Source: Enemella evansiae (GTDB taxonomy: Bacteria > Pseudomonadota > Alphaproteobacteria > Rhodobacterales > Rhodobacteraceae). Taken from it: 63,397 nucleotides of DNA. Shown here one piece after another: positions 16,393 through 26,079 of the stretch (position 1 is the stretch's first letter; the number at the start of each line of letters is the position of its first letter). The stretch covers positions 1 through 63,397 of the forward strand of contig JAFKDC010000027.1 of NCBI GenBank assembly GCA_017255395.1, given 5' to 3'. The position numbers were made by a program, and so were the translations under genes. Under the pieces are notes generated by a model. That model made no database searches, was not told where the DNA came from, and worked only from the letters and a program-made list of their open reading frames with translations.

Positions 16393-19300
16393 TGCGGCTG
16401 GAACGGCTGGCGCTCGACCGCTTCGGGCATTTCACCGACAAGCAGTTCGACTTTGGCCCGCAGCCCGAGGGAACGCCGGATTTCCATATCGTGCACGGCC
16501 CCAACGAGGCGGGCAAGACCACCACCATGGAGGCCTGGCTGCGCCTTCTCTATGGCTATACCCGCGGCGAGCCCTACGGCTTTCGCCACCAGCGCGAAAA
16601 CCTGTCAGTCACCGCATGGCTGAATATCGACGGCCAGACCCGCTGCTTTCGCCGCCTGCCGCGCAAGAACCAGCTGCTTGACGAAAACGGCGCCGTCCTG
16701 CCCGAGGCGGCGCTGTCGGGTGCGCTTGGCGGCACCACGGCAGAGACCTACCGCAGCCTCTTCTGCCTTGACGACGCGACCATCGAAAGCGGCGGCGAAG
16801 AGATCGTCCGCGCCCGGGGAGACATCGGCCGCCTGCTGTTCACCGCCGCCGCGGGCACAGAGACCCTGTCCGAGGTTCTGGACGGGCTGCGCGGCGGGGC
16901 CGATACGCTCTACCGCAAAGGCGCGCCGACCACCCGGGTCCATGTGCTGAAAAAGGCGCTGCGCGAGACAGAGGCGCAGATCCGCGCGCAGGACGTCTCT
17001 GTCTCGGCGCTGCGCAGGCTGCGCACGGATCGCGACGCCGCGCAGGCGCGCGAAGAGGCGGTTTCCGCCGAACGTCGCGCGCTGTTGCAGCGGGCCGCCC
17101 GGTCAGAGGCAGAGATTGCCGCCCTCCCGATGCTGGCAGAGCTTCACGCGCTTGAGGCGGCGCTGGAACCGCTGGCCAATCACCCCGCCGATCCCGGGAT
17201 CACCGCCGACGGCGTGCTGGCGCTGCTGCAAGAGGCGGCGCGCGCCGAGAACGACATCCAGCGCCTCGACCGTGAAACGGCGCGGCTGACCGGGGAACGG
17301 GCGGCGCTGCCGCTGGCGCCCGGGGTGCTGGCGCTGGCGGACCCGCTGACGGCGTTGGACCCGCTGTACCATCGCGCGACGGGCGGCGCGGCGGACCTTG
17401 GCAAGCGCCGCCAGACCGCGGCGGAGCTGCTGGCCGAAATGGGCGCTCTTGCCCGCAGCCTGACCGACGCGCCAGAGGTGGACCCGCTGGCCTTCGTGCC
17501 CTCCGAAGCCGCGCTCGCGCAGCTGGAAGAGCGCCGCGAGGCCCTGCGCGCGGCGCGGGCGCTGGTACAGTCCGAGACGCAAGAGGTCGCGGAGCTGCGC
17601 GAGGCCCTGGCCCAGGCCGAGGCGCAGGCCGGCCCCGACGAGGCACCCGACGCCATCGCGCAGGTCTTTGCCGATGTCCCGGTCGACCGTCTGGCCATGG
17701 CCGAAGAGATGGCCCGCAACAGCCTGCAACAGGCGCAAGAGTCCGCGCGGGCCGCGCTGGACGCGCTGGCCCTGCCCGGCCAGAGCTTCGACACCGCGCC
17801 CGACCTGCCGATCTCTCCCGAAGAGGCAGAGGCGCAGCACCGCGCCTGGCAGGAGGCCGGGCGCCAGCTGACCCATCTGACCGAAGAGACCGCCCGCCAC
17901 GCCACCCGCCGCAGCGCGCTGGAGCGCGAGATTGCCGGGCTGTCGCGGCTGGCCGACGACCCCGCCACCCGCACCGCCCGGCAGGAACGTGACACGCTGT
18001 GGCAGGCGCATCGCGACACGCTGACCACCGAGACCGCCCGCACCTTCGAAGCGGCGATGCTGCGGCTGGATGCGCTGATGGAGGCGCGGCTGGACAAGGC
18101 CGACGCGCTGGCCGCGCTGCGGCAGGCCGAAAGCGCGCTGGCCGAGGCGCGCGAGGCAGAAACCGCGACCGCGACCGCCCGTGCAGAGGCAGAGACGCGA
18201 GTGGCAGAGCTGGCCGCTGCCTATGACGCCACGCAGGCCGGGGCCGGGCTGGCGCGCCCGCTGCCCCTGGCTGCTCTGGCCGACTGGCTGCGCCGGGCCG
18301 AGGCGGCGCGCTCCGCCTGCCGCGCGCTGGACCGCGAGGCCGACCGGCAGGACCCGGTGCTTTCCGCCGCCCGCGCCGCTGCCGACCGGCTGCGCCCGCT
18401 ACTGGGCAGCGAGAGCACGGATTTCAGCCATCTCGCCCGGCTGGCGCAAGAGCGGCTGGAGGCATGGCAGGCCCGGGCCGAGGCCGCCCGCCGCCGCGCC
18501 GAACGCCGCGAGGATCTGGCCCGCCGCCTTGAAGCCCGCGAACGGCGCCTTGCCCGGGCCAAGGCCTCGCAGGCAGAGGCCGAAGCGGCGTGGCAGGCCT
18601 GCCTTGCCGCCACCCTGCCCGAGGGCACCCGGGCCGAGGCCATGCTGGCGACGCTGAAACCGCTGCACCGGCTGCGCGAACTCTCGGGCACGCGGGACCC
18701 GGTGCTGCGCCAGATCGCCGGGATCGAAGAGGACCGCCGCCGCTTTCACGCGGCGATGCAGGCCCTGCCCGAGCTGCCCGGACCGGCTGAGACAGAGCCC
18801 GAGGCGCGCTTTCGCGCAGCCCTTAAGGCGCTGGATGAAGCGCGCAGCGCAGAAGTCCGGCAAGCGGCTCTGGACCGCCGCCTTGACGAGATCGCCGGGG
18901 AACGGGCCAGCGCCGAGCAGAGCGCGCAATCCATCGCCCGACAGGTCGAGAGGCTGTTGCAAGCCTTTCCCGGCCCGCCGCAGGGTGGCCCCGACGCCCT
19001 GCGCCGCGCGGTGCAAGAGGCCGAGCGCGCGGGCGACCTGCGCCAGCGCATCGACACGCTGGCGCGCCGCATCGTGCAAACCCTGTCCTGCGACAGCCTC
19101 GACGAGGCGCGGGACCGGCTGGCCAGCCGCGATCTGCCGACGCTCGAGGCCGAACGCGCCGAGACCGCCGCCGATCTCGACCGGGTCGAGGAGGCGGTGC
19201 GCGAAGCCATCGCCACCCGGACAGAGGCCGAGGCCGCGCTGAAGGCGGTGACCGGCGGCGCCGAGGTGGCAGAGCTGGAGGCCCGGGCCACCGTCGAGGC

Positions 19301-19823
19301 CATGCAGGTCACCGATGCCGCGCTGGATCACCTGCGCCTGTCGCTGGGCCACCGGCTGGCCGAAGAAGCGCTGCGGCGCTACCGCGACAGCCACCGCAGC
19401 GGCATGATGCAGGCCACCGAAACCGCCTTTGCCGCGCTGACCAACGGCGCCTACCGGCAGTTACGGACCGAGATGGAGGGCACGACAGAGGTGCTGCGCG
19501 CGCTCGACGCCAGCGGAACGCCGAAACAGGTGGGCGACATGTCCAAGGGCACGCGCTTTCAGCTGTACCTCGCGCTGCGCGCCGCCGCCTACGAAGAGAT
19601 GGCGCGACAGGGGCTGTGCCTGCCGTTCTTCTGCGACGACATCTTCGAGACCTTCGACGAGGACCGCACCCGCGCCGCCTGCCGGGTGATGGCGCGGATC
19701 GGGATGACCGGACAGGCGATCTACCTGACCCACCACCGCCACGTCGTCGAGATCGCCCGCGAGGTCTGCGGCGACGCGCTGCGGGTGCATGACCTGCGCG
19801 AGACCGGGGCGCCAAGCCTCTGA
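16392..19823 (+). CDS. SbcC/YhaN-like AAA ATPase with long coiled coil
   Basis: A 1143-residue SMC-like ATPase. Walker A is GPNEAGKTTTMEAW near residue 36, within an N-terminal YhaN-type AAA domain (LERLALDRFGHFTDKQFDFG). A very long Ala/Glu/Arg-rich coiled coil spans about 180-950. The C-terminal lobe has MSKGTRFQLYLALRAA (signature) and LPFFCDDIFETFDEDR (Walker B). It pairs with the nuclease upstream to form a SbcCD-like end-processing complex. ATG 16392 is preferred; GTG 16389 adds one residue. Codon bias towards GC-rich Ala and Arg codons is strong but matches the neighbours. Confidence 0.88.
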   Translation: MRLERLALDRFGHFTDKQFDFGPQPEGTPDFHIVHGPNEAGKTTTMEAWLRLLYGYTRGEPYGFRHQRENLSVTAWLNIDGQTRCFRRLPRKNQLLDENGAVLPEAALSGALGGTTAETYRSLFCLDDATIESGGEEIVRARGDIGRLLFTAAAGTETLSEVLDGLRGGADTLYRKGAPTTRVHVLKKALRETEAQIRAQDVSVSALRRLRTDRDAAQAREEAVSAERRALLQRAARSEAEIAALPMLAELHALEAALEPLANHPADPGITADGVLALLQEAARAENDIQRLDRETARLTGERAALPLAPGVLALADPLTALDPLYHRATGGAADLGKRRQTAAELLAEMGALARSLTDAPEVDPLAFVPSEAALAQLEERREALRAARALVQSETQEVAELREALAQAEAQAGPDEAPDAIAQVFADVPVDRLAMAEEMARNSLQQAQESARAALDALALPGQSFDTAPDLPISPEEAEAQHRAWQEAGRQLTHLTEETARHATRRSALEREIAGLSRLADDPATRTARQERDTLWQAHRDTLTTETARTFEAAMLRLDALMEARLDKADALAALRQAESALAEAREAETATATARAEAETRVAELAAAYDATQAGAGLARPLPLAALADWLRRAEAARSACRALDREADRQDPVLSAARAAADRLRPLLGSESTDFSHLARLAQERLEAWQARAEAARRRAERREDLARRLEARERRLARAKASQAEAEAAWQACLAATLPEGTRAEAMLATLKPLHRLRELSGTRDPVLRQIAGIEEDRRRFHAAMQALPELPGPAETEPEARFRAALKALDEARSAEVRQAALDRRLDEIAGERASAEQSAQSIARQVERLLQAFPGPPQGGPDALRRAVQEAERAGDLRQRIDTLARRIVQTLSCDSLDEARDRLASRDLPTLEAERAETAADLDRVEEAVREAIATRTEAEAALKAVTGGAEVAELEARATVEAMQVTDAALDHLRLSLGHRLAEEALRRYRDSHRSGMMQATETAFAALTNGAYRQLRTEMEGTTEVLRALDASGTPKQVGDMSKGTRFQLYLALRAAAYEEMARQGLCLPFFCDDIFETFDEDRTRAACRVMARIGMTGQAIYLTHHRHVVEIAREVCGDALRVHDLRETGAPSL

Positions 19824-19960
19824 CCCGGTGCCGTGAGCGCACCGCCTCCGGGCGATAACAGGGCGCCCGGCACCTGTCACGAACAGCGACAGAGGCGCGA
19901 TCCGGGGGCGCGGCCCGGCGGTTCCCTAGCCCCCTTGCCGCCACGCCCCGGCCCGCGATG

Positions 19961-20240
19961 CCCGCCCCGCAGGCGCCCCTCCAAAACCCGCCGCGACCGC
20001 GACCCGGCCGACCGACGCGCCCCCTCCGGCGGGCGCCGGAATCACCTGGCCTGCTTCGATGAAAAACCGCCCCGCCGGGGTGACCGGTCCCGCCCCACAG
20101 GCGCCCCTCTAAAACCCACCGCGACCGCGACCCGGCCGACCGATGTGACCCCTCAGGTCGGCGCGGGAATCACCCGGCCTGCTCCGATGTAACATCGCCC
20201 CGCCGGGGGGAGCGTGGACCCGCCCCACAGGCGCCCGGGG
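19961..20240. repeat. Direct tandem repeat, about 128-130 bp, 2.2 copies
   Basis: The 696-bp gap 19824-20519 contains no supported gene. Within it, the sequence CCCGCCCCRCAGGCGCCC starts at 19961, 20089 and 20219. The first two copies continue into nearly identical sequence containing AAAACCCRCCGCGACCGCGA and CCGGCCGACCGA. The third copy is cut off after about 20 bp. The unit is not a multiple of three and has stops in the frames checked, so it is non-coding. The downstream part (20241-20519) probably carries the flp promoter. Confidence 0.7.
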
Positions 20241-20519
20241 GACCGCCGCGCCCGTCGCGTTCCCCCTGCGCACAACCTGCGGAAACAGCGGCCTCAGCTT
20301 CGCCACAGTCCTGCCCGGGCTTCATCGCAATGCTGCCAGACAGCCATCATCCCTTGGTATGATCGAGGTCCTACCCTCTGTAATGAAAGGGCTTTTCCAC
20401 CCGATGGCGGATTTCCGACGACGCAGATCAGGGACCATGCTGCAGTCACGAACCGGCCTTCACGGCCCGGCAAGACCCGTAACCCAAGACCCCAGTGACC
20501 CGCCGAAAGGACACCGACA

Positions 20520-20723
20520 ATGACCCTGACCCGCAAAACCATCAAAGCCTTTGCCCGCAGCTTCTCGAAGGACGAGAGCGGCGCGACCGCCATCGAATAC
20601 GGCCTCTTCGCCGCGCTCATCGGCGCCGTGATCGTCGGCACCGTCGCGACGCTGGGCACGCAGACGAACACCGGCTTCACCACCCTGTCCGAAGCCATGG
20701 CCGGCAGCGGCGGAACCGACTGA
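20520..20723 (+). CDS. flp: Flp/Fap-type pilin of the Tad pilus
   Basis: A 67-residue class IVb pilin precursor, the main subunit of the Tad adhesive pilus. The leader ends in the prepilin peptidase site (DESG-ATAIEYGLFAALIGAVIV). Gly precedes the cleavage point, with the Glu5-Tyr6 pair typical of Flp pilins, followed by a hydrophobic helix. A GAAAGG ribosome-binding site precedes the ATG. A hairpin separates it from the cpaE gene, which would allow much higher pilin expression than assembly-gene expression. No prepilin peptidase gene (tadV/cpaA) lies in the window. Confidence 0.95.
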   Translation: MTLTRKTIKAFARSFSKDESGATAIEYGLFAALIGAVIVGTVATLGTQTNTGFTTLSEAMAGSGGTD

Positions 20724-20733
20724 TCCGCCAACC

Positions 20734-20767
20734 GGGGGCGCGCGACCTCTCTGCCTGCCGCGCCCCC
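20734..20767 (+). terminator. Attenuator-like hairpin between flp and cpaE
   Basis: GGGGGCGCG (20734-20742) pairs perfectly with CGCGCCCCC (20759-20767) across a 16-nt loop, 11 bp after the pilin stop. There is no U-run. It probably stabilises the pilin mRNA or reduces read-through into the assembly genes. Confidence 0.55.
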
Positions 20768-20806
20768 GCCAGCCGCCGCGCCATTCCGCACCGCAAGGAG
20801 CCTGCC

Positions 20807-22000
20807 ATGGACAACGTCCAAGCCCGATCCGCGCCCACCTGGGCCGCCTATGTCTGCACCGAACAGGGCGCCGAGGTGGCGCATGCCGTGTTAAGCGGCA
20901 TGGGCTTCGAAGAGGGCGCGCTGCGCGGTGGCGGGCTGAGCGGCGCCGCCCGGCTGAGCGAGGGACCGCCCATCGCCGAGGTCCTTCTGACCGAGATCGG
21001 CAATACACCCGTCGAGACGGCCTGCGACTATGTCGCAGAGATCCGCAGGTCCGGCGCCCGTGTCGTGGCGCTTGGCCAACAGTCCGACCTCTCGACCTAC
21101 CGCGCGCTGCGCAGGGCGGGCGCCTGGGAATACTTCGCCTTCCCCGTGACTCCGGGCGAAATCGCCGCGCTGCGCGCCGAGCCCCCGGTTGCGGCCAACA
21201 CAGCCGCGCCCGCGCCCGCCCCCTGCCCGACGCTGGGCGTCCTGGGCGTCAGCGGCGGGTCGGGCGCCTCGATGCTGGCGCGCAACCTTGCCTTCCATGC
21301 CGCCTCTGCCCGCGGGCCCGGACTGCGCACCGCGCTGATCGACGCCGACCTGCAGTTCGGCACGCAGGCGCTGGACCTCGACTGCCCCGAAACCCCCGGC
21401 CTGCTGGAGGCGCTGTCCGCCCCCGACCGCATCGACGCGACCTTTCTGTCCGCCACCATGGGCACGCTGGCCGAGGGGCTGACGCTCTATTCCCATCAAC
21501 CGGGCGCCAGCCGCGACATCGCGACGATGGAAGCGGCTCTGCCACGCATCATAGGCCCGCTGCGCGAGGCTCACGAAGCCCTTGTGCTGGACCTGCCGCG
21601 CGGCGCCACGCTGCGCCACCCGGCTCTGGCGGCAGAGCTTGACGCCCTGATCCTCGTGGTGCCTGCGGGCTATGCCGGGGTGAATGCGGCGACGCGGCTG
21701 ATCCAGCGTCTGCGCGCCGAGACCCCGGGCCTGCGGCTCTTGCCCGTACTCTCGGATCTGCGCCGCGACGCCGGTCTGCACCGGCGCGACCTCTCGCGCG
21801 CCATCGGCGAGGATTTCGTCGCCCATCTGCCCCGGTGCGACGCGGCGGCCACCCGCGCCCTGCGCAACGCCCGCGCGCTTGTCCACTGCCAGCCGCGCGG
21901 CGCCTATGCCCGCGCCGTGCGCGACCTCTTCACGCTTGGCGCCGCGCCGGAAAAACCGCGCGGGGCACCGCGCGGGCTGTTCCGCCGCAAGGCAGCCTGA
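20807..22000 (+). CDS. cpaE: Tad pilus localisation ATPase-like protein CpaE/TadZ
   Basis: A 397-residue MinD/ParA-like protein. An N-terminal receiver-like domain (about 20-130) is followed by an Ala/Pro linker and a P-loop ATPase domain. Its Walker A is deviant (LGVSGGSGASMLARNLAF; the usual lysine is absent), which is common in CpaE/TadZ. LIDADLQFGTQALDLD and LVLDLPRG correspond to the A' and Walker B regions. It positions the Tad machinery at the cell pole. The start ATG 20807 follows GCAAGGAG. The stop lies 3 bp before cpaF. Confidence 0.9.
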   Translation: MDNVQARSAPTWAAYVCTEQGAEVAHAVLSGMGFEEGALRGGGLSGAARLSEGPPIAEVLLTEIGNTPVETACDYVAEIRRSGARVVALGQQSDLSTYRALRRAGAWEYFAFPVTPGEIAALRAEPPVAANTAAPAPAPCPTLGVLGVSGGSGASMLARNLAFHAASARGPGLRTALIDADLQFGTQALDLDCPETPGLLEALSAPDRIDATFLSATMGTLAEGLTLYSHQPGASRDIATMEAALPRIIGPLREAHEALVLDLPRGATLRHPALAAELDALILVVPAGYAGVNAATRLIQRLRAETPGLRLLPVLSDLRRDAGLHRRDLSRAIGEDFVAHLPRCDAAATRALRNARALVHCQPRGAYARAVRDLFTLGAAPEKPRGAPRGLFRRKAA

Positions 22001-22003
22001 TCC

Positions 22004-23563
22004 ATGCAGGTCTCGCAGGACATGCTGAAGGACGGCCTGATCCGCGTCCTGAGGATCGCCGACGGTCTGGACGAGGACCGCCTTTCCGCCGAGGACCGGG
22101 CCAATGTCGCCGTCTCGCATCTTGTCGAAACACGCGAGGTCGACTGGGCGCTGCCGCAGCAGCGCGCCATCCTGACCGAAGCCGTCAAAGCCATTCGCGA
22201 CCGCACAGCAGGCGTTTCCCCCGCCGCGGTCGCGCGCGCCGTTCCCACTCAAACGACACGTGCGCCTGCCGACTACTCCGGTGCCGTGGCGGGGAACGGC
22301 GCCTTCGATCTTCTGGCGCTCACCGACGAGGTTCTGAAGGCCCTGTCCGACCGGCTCGACTTTTCCGACCTCGCGGCCCAGCCCCCCGCGGCCCAGTCGC
22401 GCGCCCTGCGCAGCCAGATCGAGCGCCTGTCGGAAGAGCGCAGGATGCATCTGAACGGGCGCGAGATCGCGGATCTCGTGCAGGCGGTGCTGGCCGAGAT
22501 GCTGGGCCTCGGCCCGCTCGAGCCGCTGCTGGCGGACGAGAGCGTGACCGACGTCATGGTGAACGGACCCGCCAAGGTCTACGTCGAGCGCGGCGGCAAG
22601 CTGGAGCTGACCCCGGTGCGGTTTCGCGACAACGCGCATGTGCTGTCGGTGGCGGCGCGGATCGTCGCCGCCGTGGGGCGACGCATCGATGAAAGCCAGC
22701 CCATGGTCGACGCCCGCCTGAAGGACGGCAGCCGCGTCAATATCGCCATCCCGCCGCTGGCCATCGACGGCCCCACCATCACCATCCGCAAGTTCCCCTC
22801 GGCGCCGGTGCAGCTCGACCGGCTGGTCGAGGGCGGGTCGATGTCGGCGCAGATGGCCGCCTTTCTGGGCCTCGCCTCCTACCTGCGGCTGAACGTGCTG
22901 GTCTCGGGCGGCACCGGGTCGGGCAAGACCACGCTGATGAACGCCATGTCGCAGTTCATCCCGCCGACAGAGCGGATCGTGACCATCGAGGACGCCGCCG
23001 AACTGCGGTTCCAGCAGCCCCATGTCGTGCGCTTCGAGACGCGCCCGCCCAACGTCGAGGGCACGGGCGAGGTCACCATGCGCACGCTGGTCCGAAACGC
23101 GCTGCGGATGCGCCCTGACCGCATCATCATCGGCGAGGTGCGCGGCGACGAGGTGCTGGACCTGATGCAGGCGATGAACACCGGGCATGACGGCTCGATG
23201 ACCACGCTGCACGCCAACTCCGCCCGAGAGGCGCTGACCCGCGTGGAAAGCATGGCGGCGCTGGCGGGTGTCGATCCCGGCACCGGCGTCGTGCGGCGGC
23301 AGTTGGTCGATGCGGTCAACCTGATCGTGCAGGTCAGCCGGATGCGCGACGGCAAGCGGCGCATCACCGCGATTTCCGAGGTGGCGGGGATCGCGGGCGA
23401 GGTGATCACGCTTCAGGATCTGTTCGTCTTCCGCACCGATCCGAACAGCACCCGGACAGAGGTGAAGGGGCAGTTCGTGCACACCGGCTACCGGCCCAAG
23501 TTCGCGACCCGGGCGGCGGATTACGGCGTGCTGGAAGACCTCGACGCGATCCTGGGGGTCTGA
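22004..23563 (+). CDS. cpaF: Tad pilus secretion ATPase CpaF/TadA
   Basis: A 519-residue type II/IV secretion ATPase that powers Flp pilus assembly at the inner membrane. Visible motifs are Walker [16 protein letters not shown] (about residue 302), the Asp box [12 protein letters not shown], Walker [16 protein letters not shown] and the His box [15 protein letters not shown]. The N-terminal 110 residues before the core ([18 protein letters not shown] and an Ala-rich linker) are variable in the family. It starts 3 bp after cpaE and 4 bp before tadB. Confidence 0.95.
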   Translation: MQVSQDMLKDGLIRVLRIADGLDEDRLSAEDRANVAVSHLVETREVDWALPQQRAILTEAVKAIRDRTAGVSPAAVARAVPTQTTRAPADYSGAVAGNGAFDLLALTDEVLKALSDRLDFSDLAAQPPAAQSRALRSQIERLSEERRMHLNGREIADLVQAVLAEMLGLGPLEPLLADESVTDVMVNGPAKVYVERGGKLELTPVRFRDNAHVLSVAARIVAAVGRRIDESQPMVDARLKDGSRVNIAIPPLAIDGPTITIRKFPSAPVQLDRLVEGGSMSAQMAAFLGLASYLRLNVLVSGGTGSGKTTLMNAMSQFIPPTERIVTIEDAAELRFQQPHVVRFETRPPNVEGTGEVTMRTLVRNALRMRPDRIIIGEVRGDEVLDLMQAMNTGHDGSMTTLHANSAREALTRVESMAALAGVDPGTGVVRRQLVDAVNLIVQVSRMRDGKRRITAISEVAGIAGEVITLQDLFVFRTDPNSTRTEVKGQFVHTGYRPKFATRAADYGVLEDLDAILGV

Positions 23564-23567
23564 GGTC

Positions 23568-24518
23568 ATGGCGCCGCTCCTGCTTGCCCTCATCGTCGGG
23601 GTCGCCTTCAACGCGGCGCTGGCCCTTGTCATACTGATCCTCTACGACCGCCAGCGTCGGCAGCAACGCGCGCGGCTGGCCCGCGCCCGCGGCATCGCCG
23701 CGCCGGACCAGACCGCCGAGCCGACCGACGCCCCCAAGGCCCGCAGCGAGCGGCCCAGGCTGTCGGCCTTCGCCGCGCTCGACCGGCGCTTCGCCGAGGC
23801 CGGGATGCGGCTGCGCTCGGGCGAGGCCATGGTGCAATGCGCGATCGGCGTCTTCGGTCTGTTCGCGCTGCTGGTGCTGGTGGCCGGGGTCGCGCCGTCG
23901 CTGGCGCTTGCCCTGTCGCTGGCCCTGCCGCCCGCCGCGCTGGCCCTGGCGTTGCGCATCGCCCGCGCCCGCTATGTCGCCGCCTTCACTCACGGCTTGC
24001 CCGAGGCGCTGGACGTCTTCGCCCGGGGCCTGCGCGCCGGGCGCCCGGTGGCGGATTCGCTGTCCATCGTGGTCGAGAACGCCAAACCCGGCCCGCTGCA
24101 ACGCGAGTTCACCCGCTGTCGGGACGAGATCCGCATGGGCGCCGCACTTCAGACCAGCCTCGACCGGCTGTCGGTCCGCATGCCAACACCCGAAGTCTGT
24201 TTTTTCGCGGTGGCCACGGCGCTGCAATCCGAAACCGGCGGCAACCTGATCGAGACCATGGAGAGCCTTGCCCAGCAGTTGCGCGAACGTCGCAAGCTGC
24301 GTCGCAAGGCCAAGGCGCTGTCCTCCGAGGCCCGGGCCAGCGCGGTGATCCTTGCGGCGCTGCCCTTTGCCGTGGGCACGCTTCTGGCGGTGCTGAACCT
24401 CGGCTATATCGCGCCGCTCTGGACCGATCCGCGCGGGCGCGTGATGGCCCTGCTGGCGCTGTGCAGCATCGGCATGGGGATCTGGACCATGATCCGCATG
24501 GGGCGGCTGAATGTCTGA
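23568..24518 (+). CDS. tadB: Tad pilus inner-membrane assembly protein TadB
   Basis: A 316-residue GspF-family platform protein. It has an N-terminal helix (LLLALIVGVAFNAALALVILIL), a pair of helices at about 90-135, the conserved cytoplasmic GspF domain (LPEALDVFARGLRAGRPVADSL, ATALQSETGGNLIETMESLAQQLRERRKL), and C-terminal helices. With TadC it forms the membrane platform on which CpaF acts. Its last 8 bp overlap tadC. Confidence 0.93.
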   Translation: MAPLLLALIVGVAFNAALALVILILYDRQRRQQRARLARARGIAAPDQTAEPTDAPKARSERPRLSAFAALDRRFAEAGMRLRSGEAMVQCAIGVFGLFALLVLVAGVAPSLALALSLALPPAALALALRIARARYVAAFTHGLPEALDVFARGLRAGRPVADSLSIVVENAKPGPLQREFTRCRDEIRMGAALQTSLDRLSVRMPTPEVCFFAVATALQSETGGNLIETMESLAQQLRERRKLRRKAKALSSEARASAVILAALPFAVGTLLAVLNLGYIAPLWTDPRGRVMALLALCSIGMGIWTMIRMGRLNV

Positions 24519-25467
24519 GCTGCTGCACCCGACCTTCTGGCCCGCCATCGCGGGTCTTTGCCTGATGCTGTTCGCCGCCGCCGCCATGCTGCGGCTGGAC
24601 CGCCTCCGCGCCGCCACCGAGGCGCGCCTTGCCCGCGCCAACGGCACCGCCTGCGCCACGCAGGCCGAAGACACCCGCCCCGGCCCCGCGCTGGCGCAGG
24701 GGCTGCGGCATGTCGTTGTCAGGATCGGAGAGCGGCTGGCGGTGATCCTTGGCGGCGAAGCCCGCGAAACCGCCGCCGAGCTTGCCTCTGCGGGCTACCG
24801 CAACCGCGATGCCCTGCTGATCTACGCCTTCCTCAAGACGGTCCTGCCGCTGGCGGCGCTGTTGATCGGGGGGCTTCGGGTGGCCCTGACGGTGCCGCTG
24901 GGACTGGCGATGCTGCTGCCCGCGGGCATCGTGATCGCGGGCGCGCTGGCGCTGTCCAAGGGCGTCGACATCGTCGTGGACCAGCGCCGCCGCAAACGTC
25001 TGGCGCGCGTCCGGCTTGCCTTCCCGGACATGCTGGAAATGCTGGTGATCACCTCGGAGGCCGGGCTCGGACCGCAGCCCGCCCTGCACCGCGTCGCCCG
25101 CGAGATGCGCGCCACCCACTCCGACCTTGCGGAAGAGATCCTGCAAATGGTCTCGGAGATGCGCATGACCAATGACCGCCGCGCCGCCTACGAACGCCTT
25201 GGCCAGCGCGTGCCCCTGCCCGAGATCGGTGTCTTCACCCAGACGCTGGACCAGTCCGACACCTATGGCACGCCGTTTTCCCGCGCCATGCGCACCCTGA
25301 TCGCAGAGACCCGCGCAAATCGCCTGATGATGATCGAGGAAAAGGCCGCGCGCCTGCCGGTCATCATGACGCTGCCGCTGATCTTCTGCATCATGCCCGC
25401 CGTCTTCGTGGTGCTGGTCGGCCCCGCCGCGCTGAGCATCATCGACAATATCCTGACCGGAGGCTGA
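24511..25467 (+). CDS. tadC: Tad pilus inner-membrane assembly protein TadC
   Basis: A 318-residue GspF-family protein paralogous to TadB. It shows the family core FPDMLEMLVITSEAGLGPQPALHRVAREM and VFTQTLDQSDTYGTPFSRAMRTLIAETRANRLMMIEEKAARLPV, and flanking helices including a C-terminal LIFCIMPAVFVVLVGPAAL. It starts within the end of tadB, which indicates translational coupling. Confidence 0.93.
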   Translation: MSELLHPTFWPAIAGLCLMLFAAAAMLRLDRLRAATEARLARANGTACATQAEDTRPGPALAQGLRHVVVRIGERLAVILGGEARETAAELASAGYRNRDALLIYAFLKTVLPLAALLIGGLRVALTVPLGLAMLLPAGIVIAGALALSKGVDIVVDQRRRKRLARVRLAFPDMLEMLVITSEAGLGPQPALHRVAREMRATHSDLAEEILQMVSEMRMTNDRRAAYERLGQRVPLPEIGVFTQTLDQSDTYGTPFSRAMRTLIAETRANRLMMIEEKAARLPVIMTLPLIFCIMPAVFVVLVGPAALSIIDNILTGG

Positions 25468-25470
25468 CCC

Positions 25471-26079
25471 ATGCCGCGCCTGTCCTTCTTGCGCCCCACT
25501 CGCCCCCGGATGCGCCCGCCACGGCGGGCTGACCGGGCCGCGTCTGACGCAGCCCGCCGCCCTGCCGGGCCGCGCCCGATCTCCGGCGCCCTGACCGGGA
25601 GCCAGGCTTTGCCATGCCTGCTGCACCTGCCCGACCAACCGGCAAGCGGCCGGCGCGGGCCGCTCTCGGGCCGCTTGGGCCGCTTTGTCCGCGACGAACG
25701 CGGCACCGTCTCGCTGGAATTCGTGCTGGTCGCGCCGCTGCTGATGGCGCTGCTCTTCGGGATCGTGTCGCTGGGCTATTACATGGGCGTCAGCCATTCC
25801 GTCCGGCAACTGGCCAGCGGCGCCGCCCGCGCCTCTGTTCCCGGGCTGGATCAGGCAGAGCGGCGGTCGCTGGCCGAAGCATATCTTGCGCAGGCCGGGA
25901 CCAATTACCCGCTGCTGACCCCCGCCTCTGTCGCGCCACGGATCGCCTTCGAAACCGGGCCCTCGGCGATCAGCGTGGCGGTGGCCTACACGGTGGACGG
26001 ATCGCTTCTGGACGTCGCCAACAGCCTGCTGAAGCTGAACCTGTCCAGCATCGACGCGAGCGCCTACCTTGCCTACTGA
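25471..26079 (+). CDS. TadE-like pseudopilin with a long N-terminal extension
   Basis: A 202-residue protein whose TadE domain begins only at about residue 73: RDERGTVSLEFVLVAPLLMALLFGIVSLGYYMGV, a class IVb-like leader and helix with Glu5. The first 70 residues are Arg/Pro-rich and unlike a normal TadE. An in-frame TTG at 25675 would give the more usual length of 134 residues, but no good ribosome-binding site was seen there, whereas ATG 25471 lies 3 bp after tadC. The protein is likely a minor pseudopilin of the Tad system. Its 3' end overlaps the next gene by 11 bp. Confidence 0.8.
   Translation: MPRLSFLRPTRPRMRPPRRADRAASDAARRPAGPRPISGALTGSQALPCLLHLPDQPASGRRGPLSGRLGRFVRDERGTVSLEFVLVAPLLMALLFGIVSLGYYMGVSHSVRQLASGAARASVPGLDQAERRSLAEAYLAQAGTNYPLLTPASVAPRIAFETGPSAISVAVAYTVDGSLLDVANSLLKLNLSSIDASAYLAY

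Noticed and set aside
20891-23632. 913-codon minus-strand frame opposite cpaE and cpaF
   Set aside because: Antisense shadow. CpaE and CpaF have their catalytic motifs on the plus strand.
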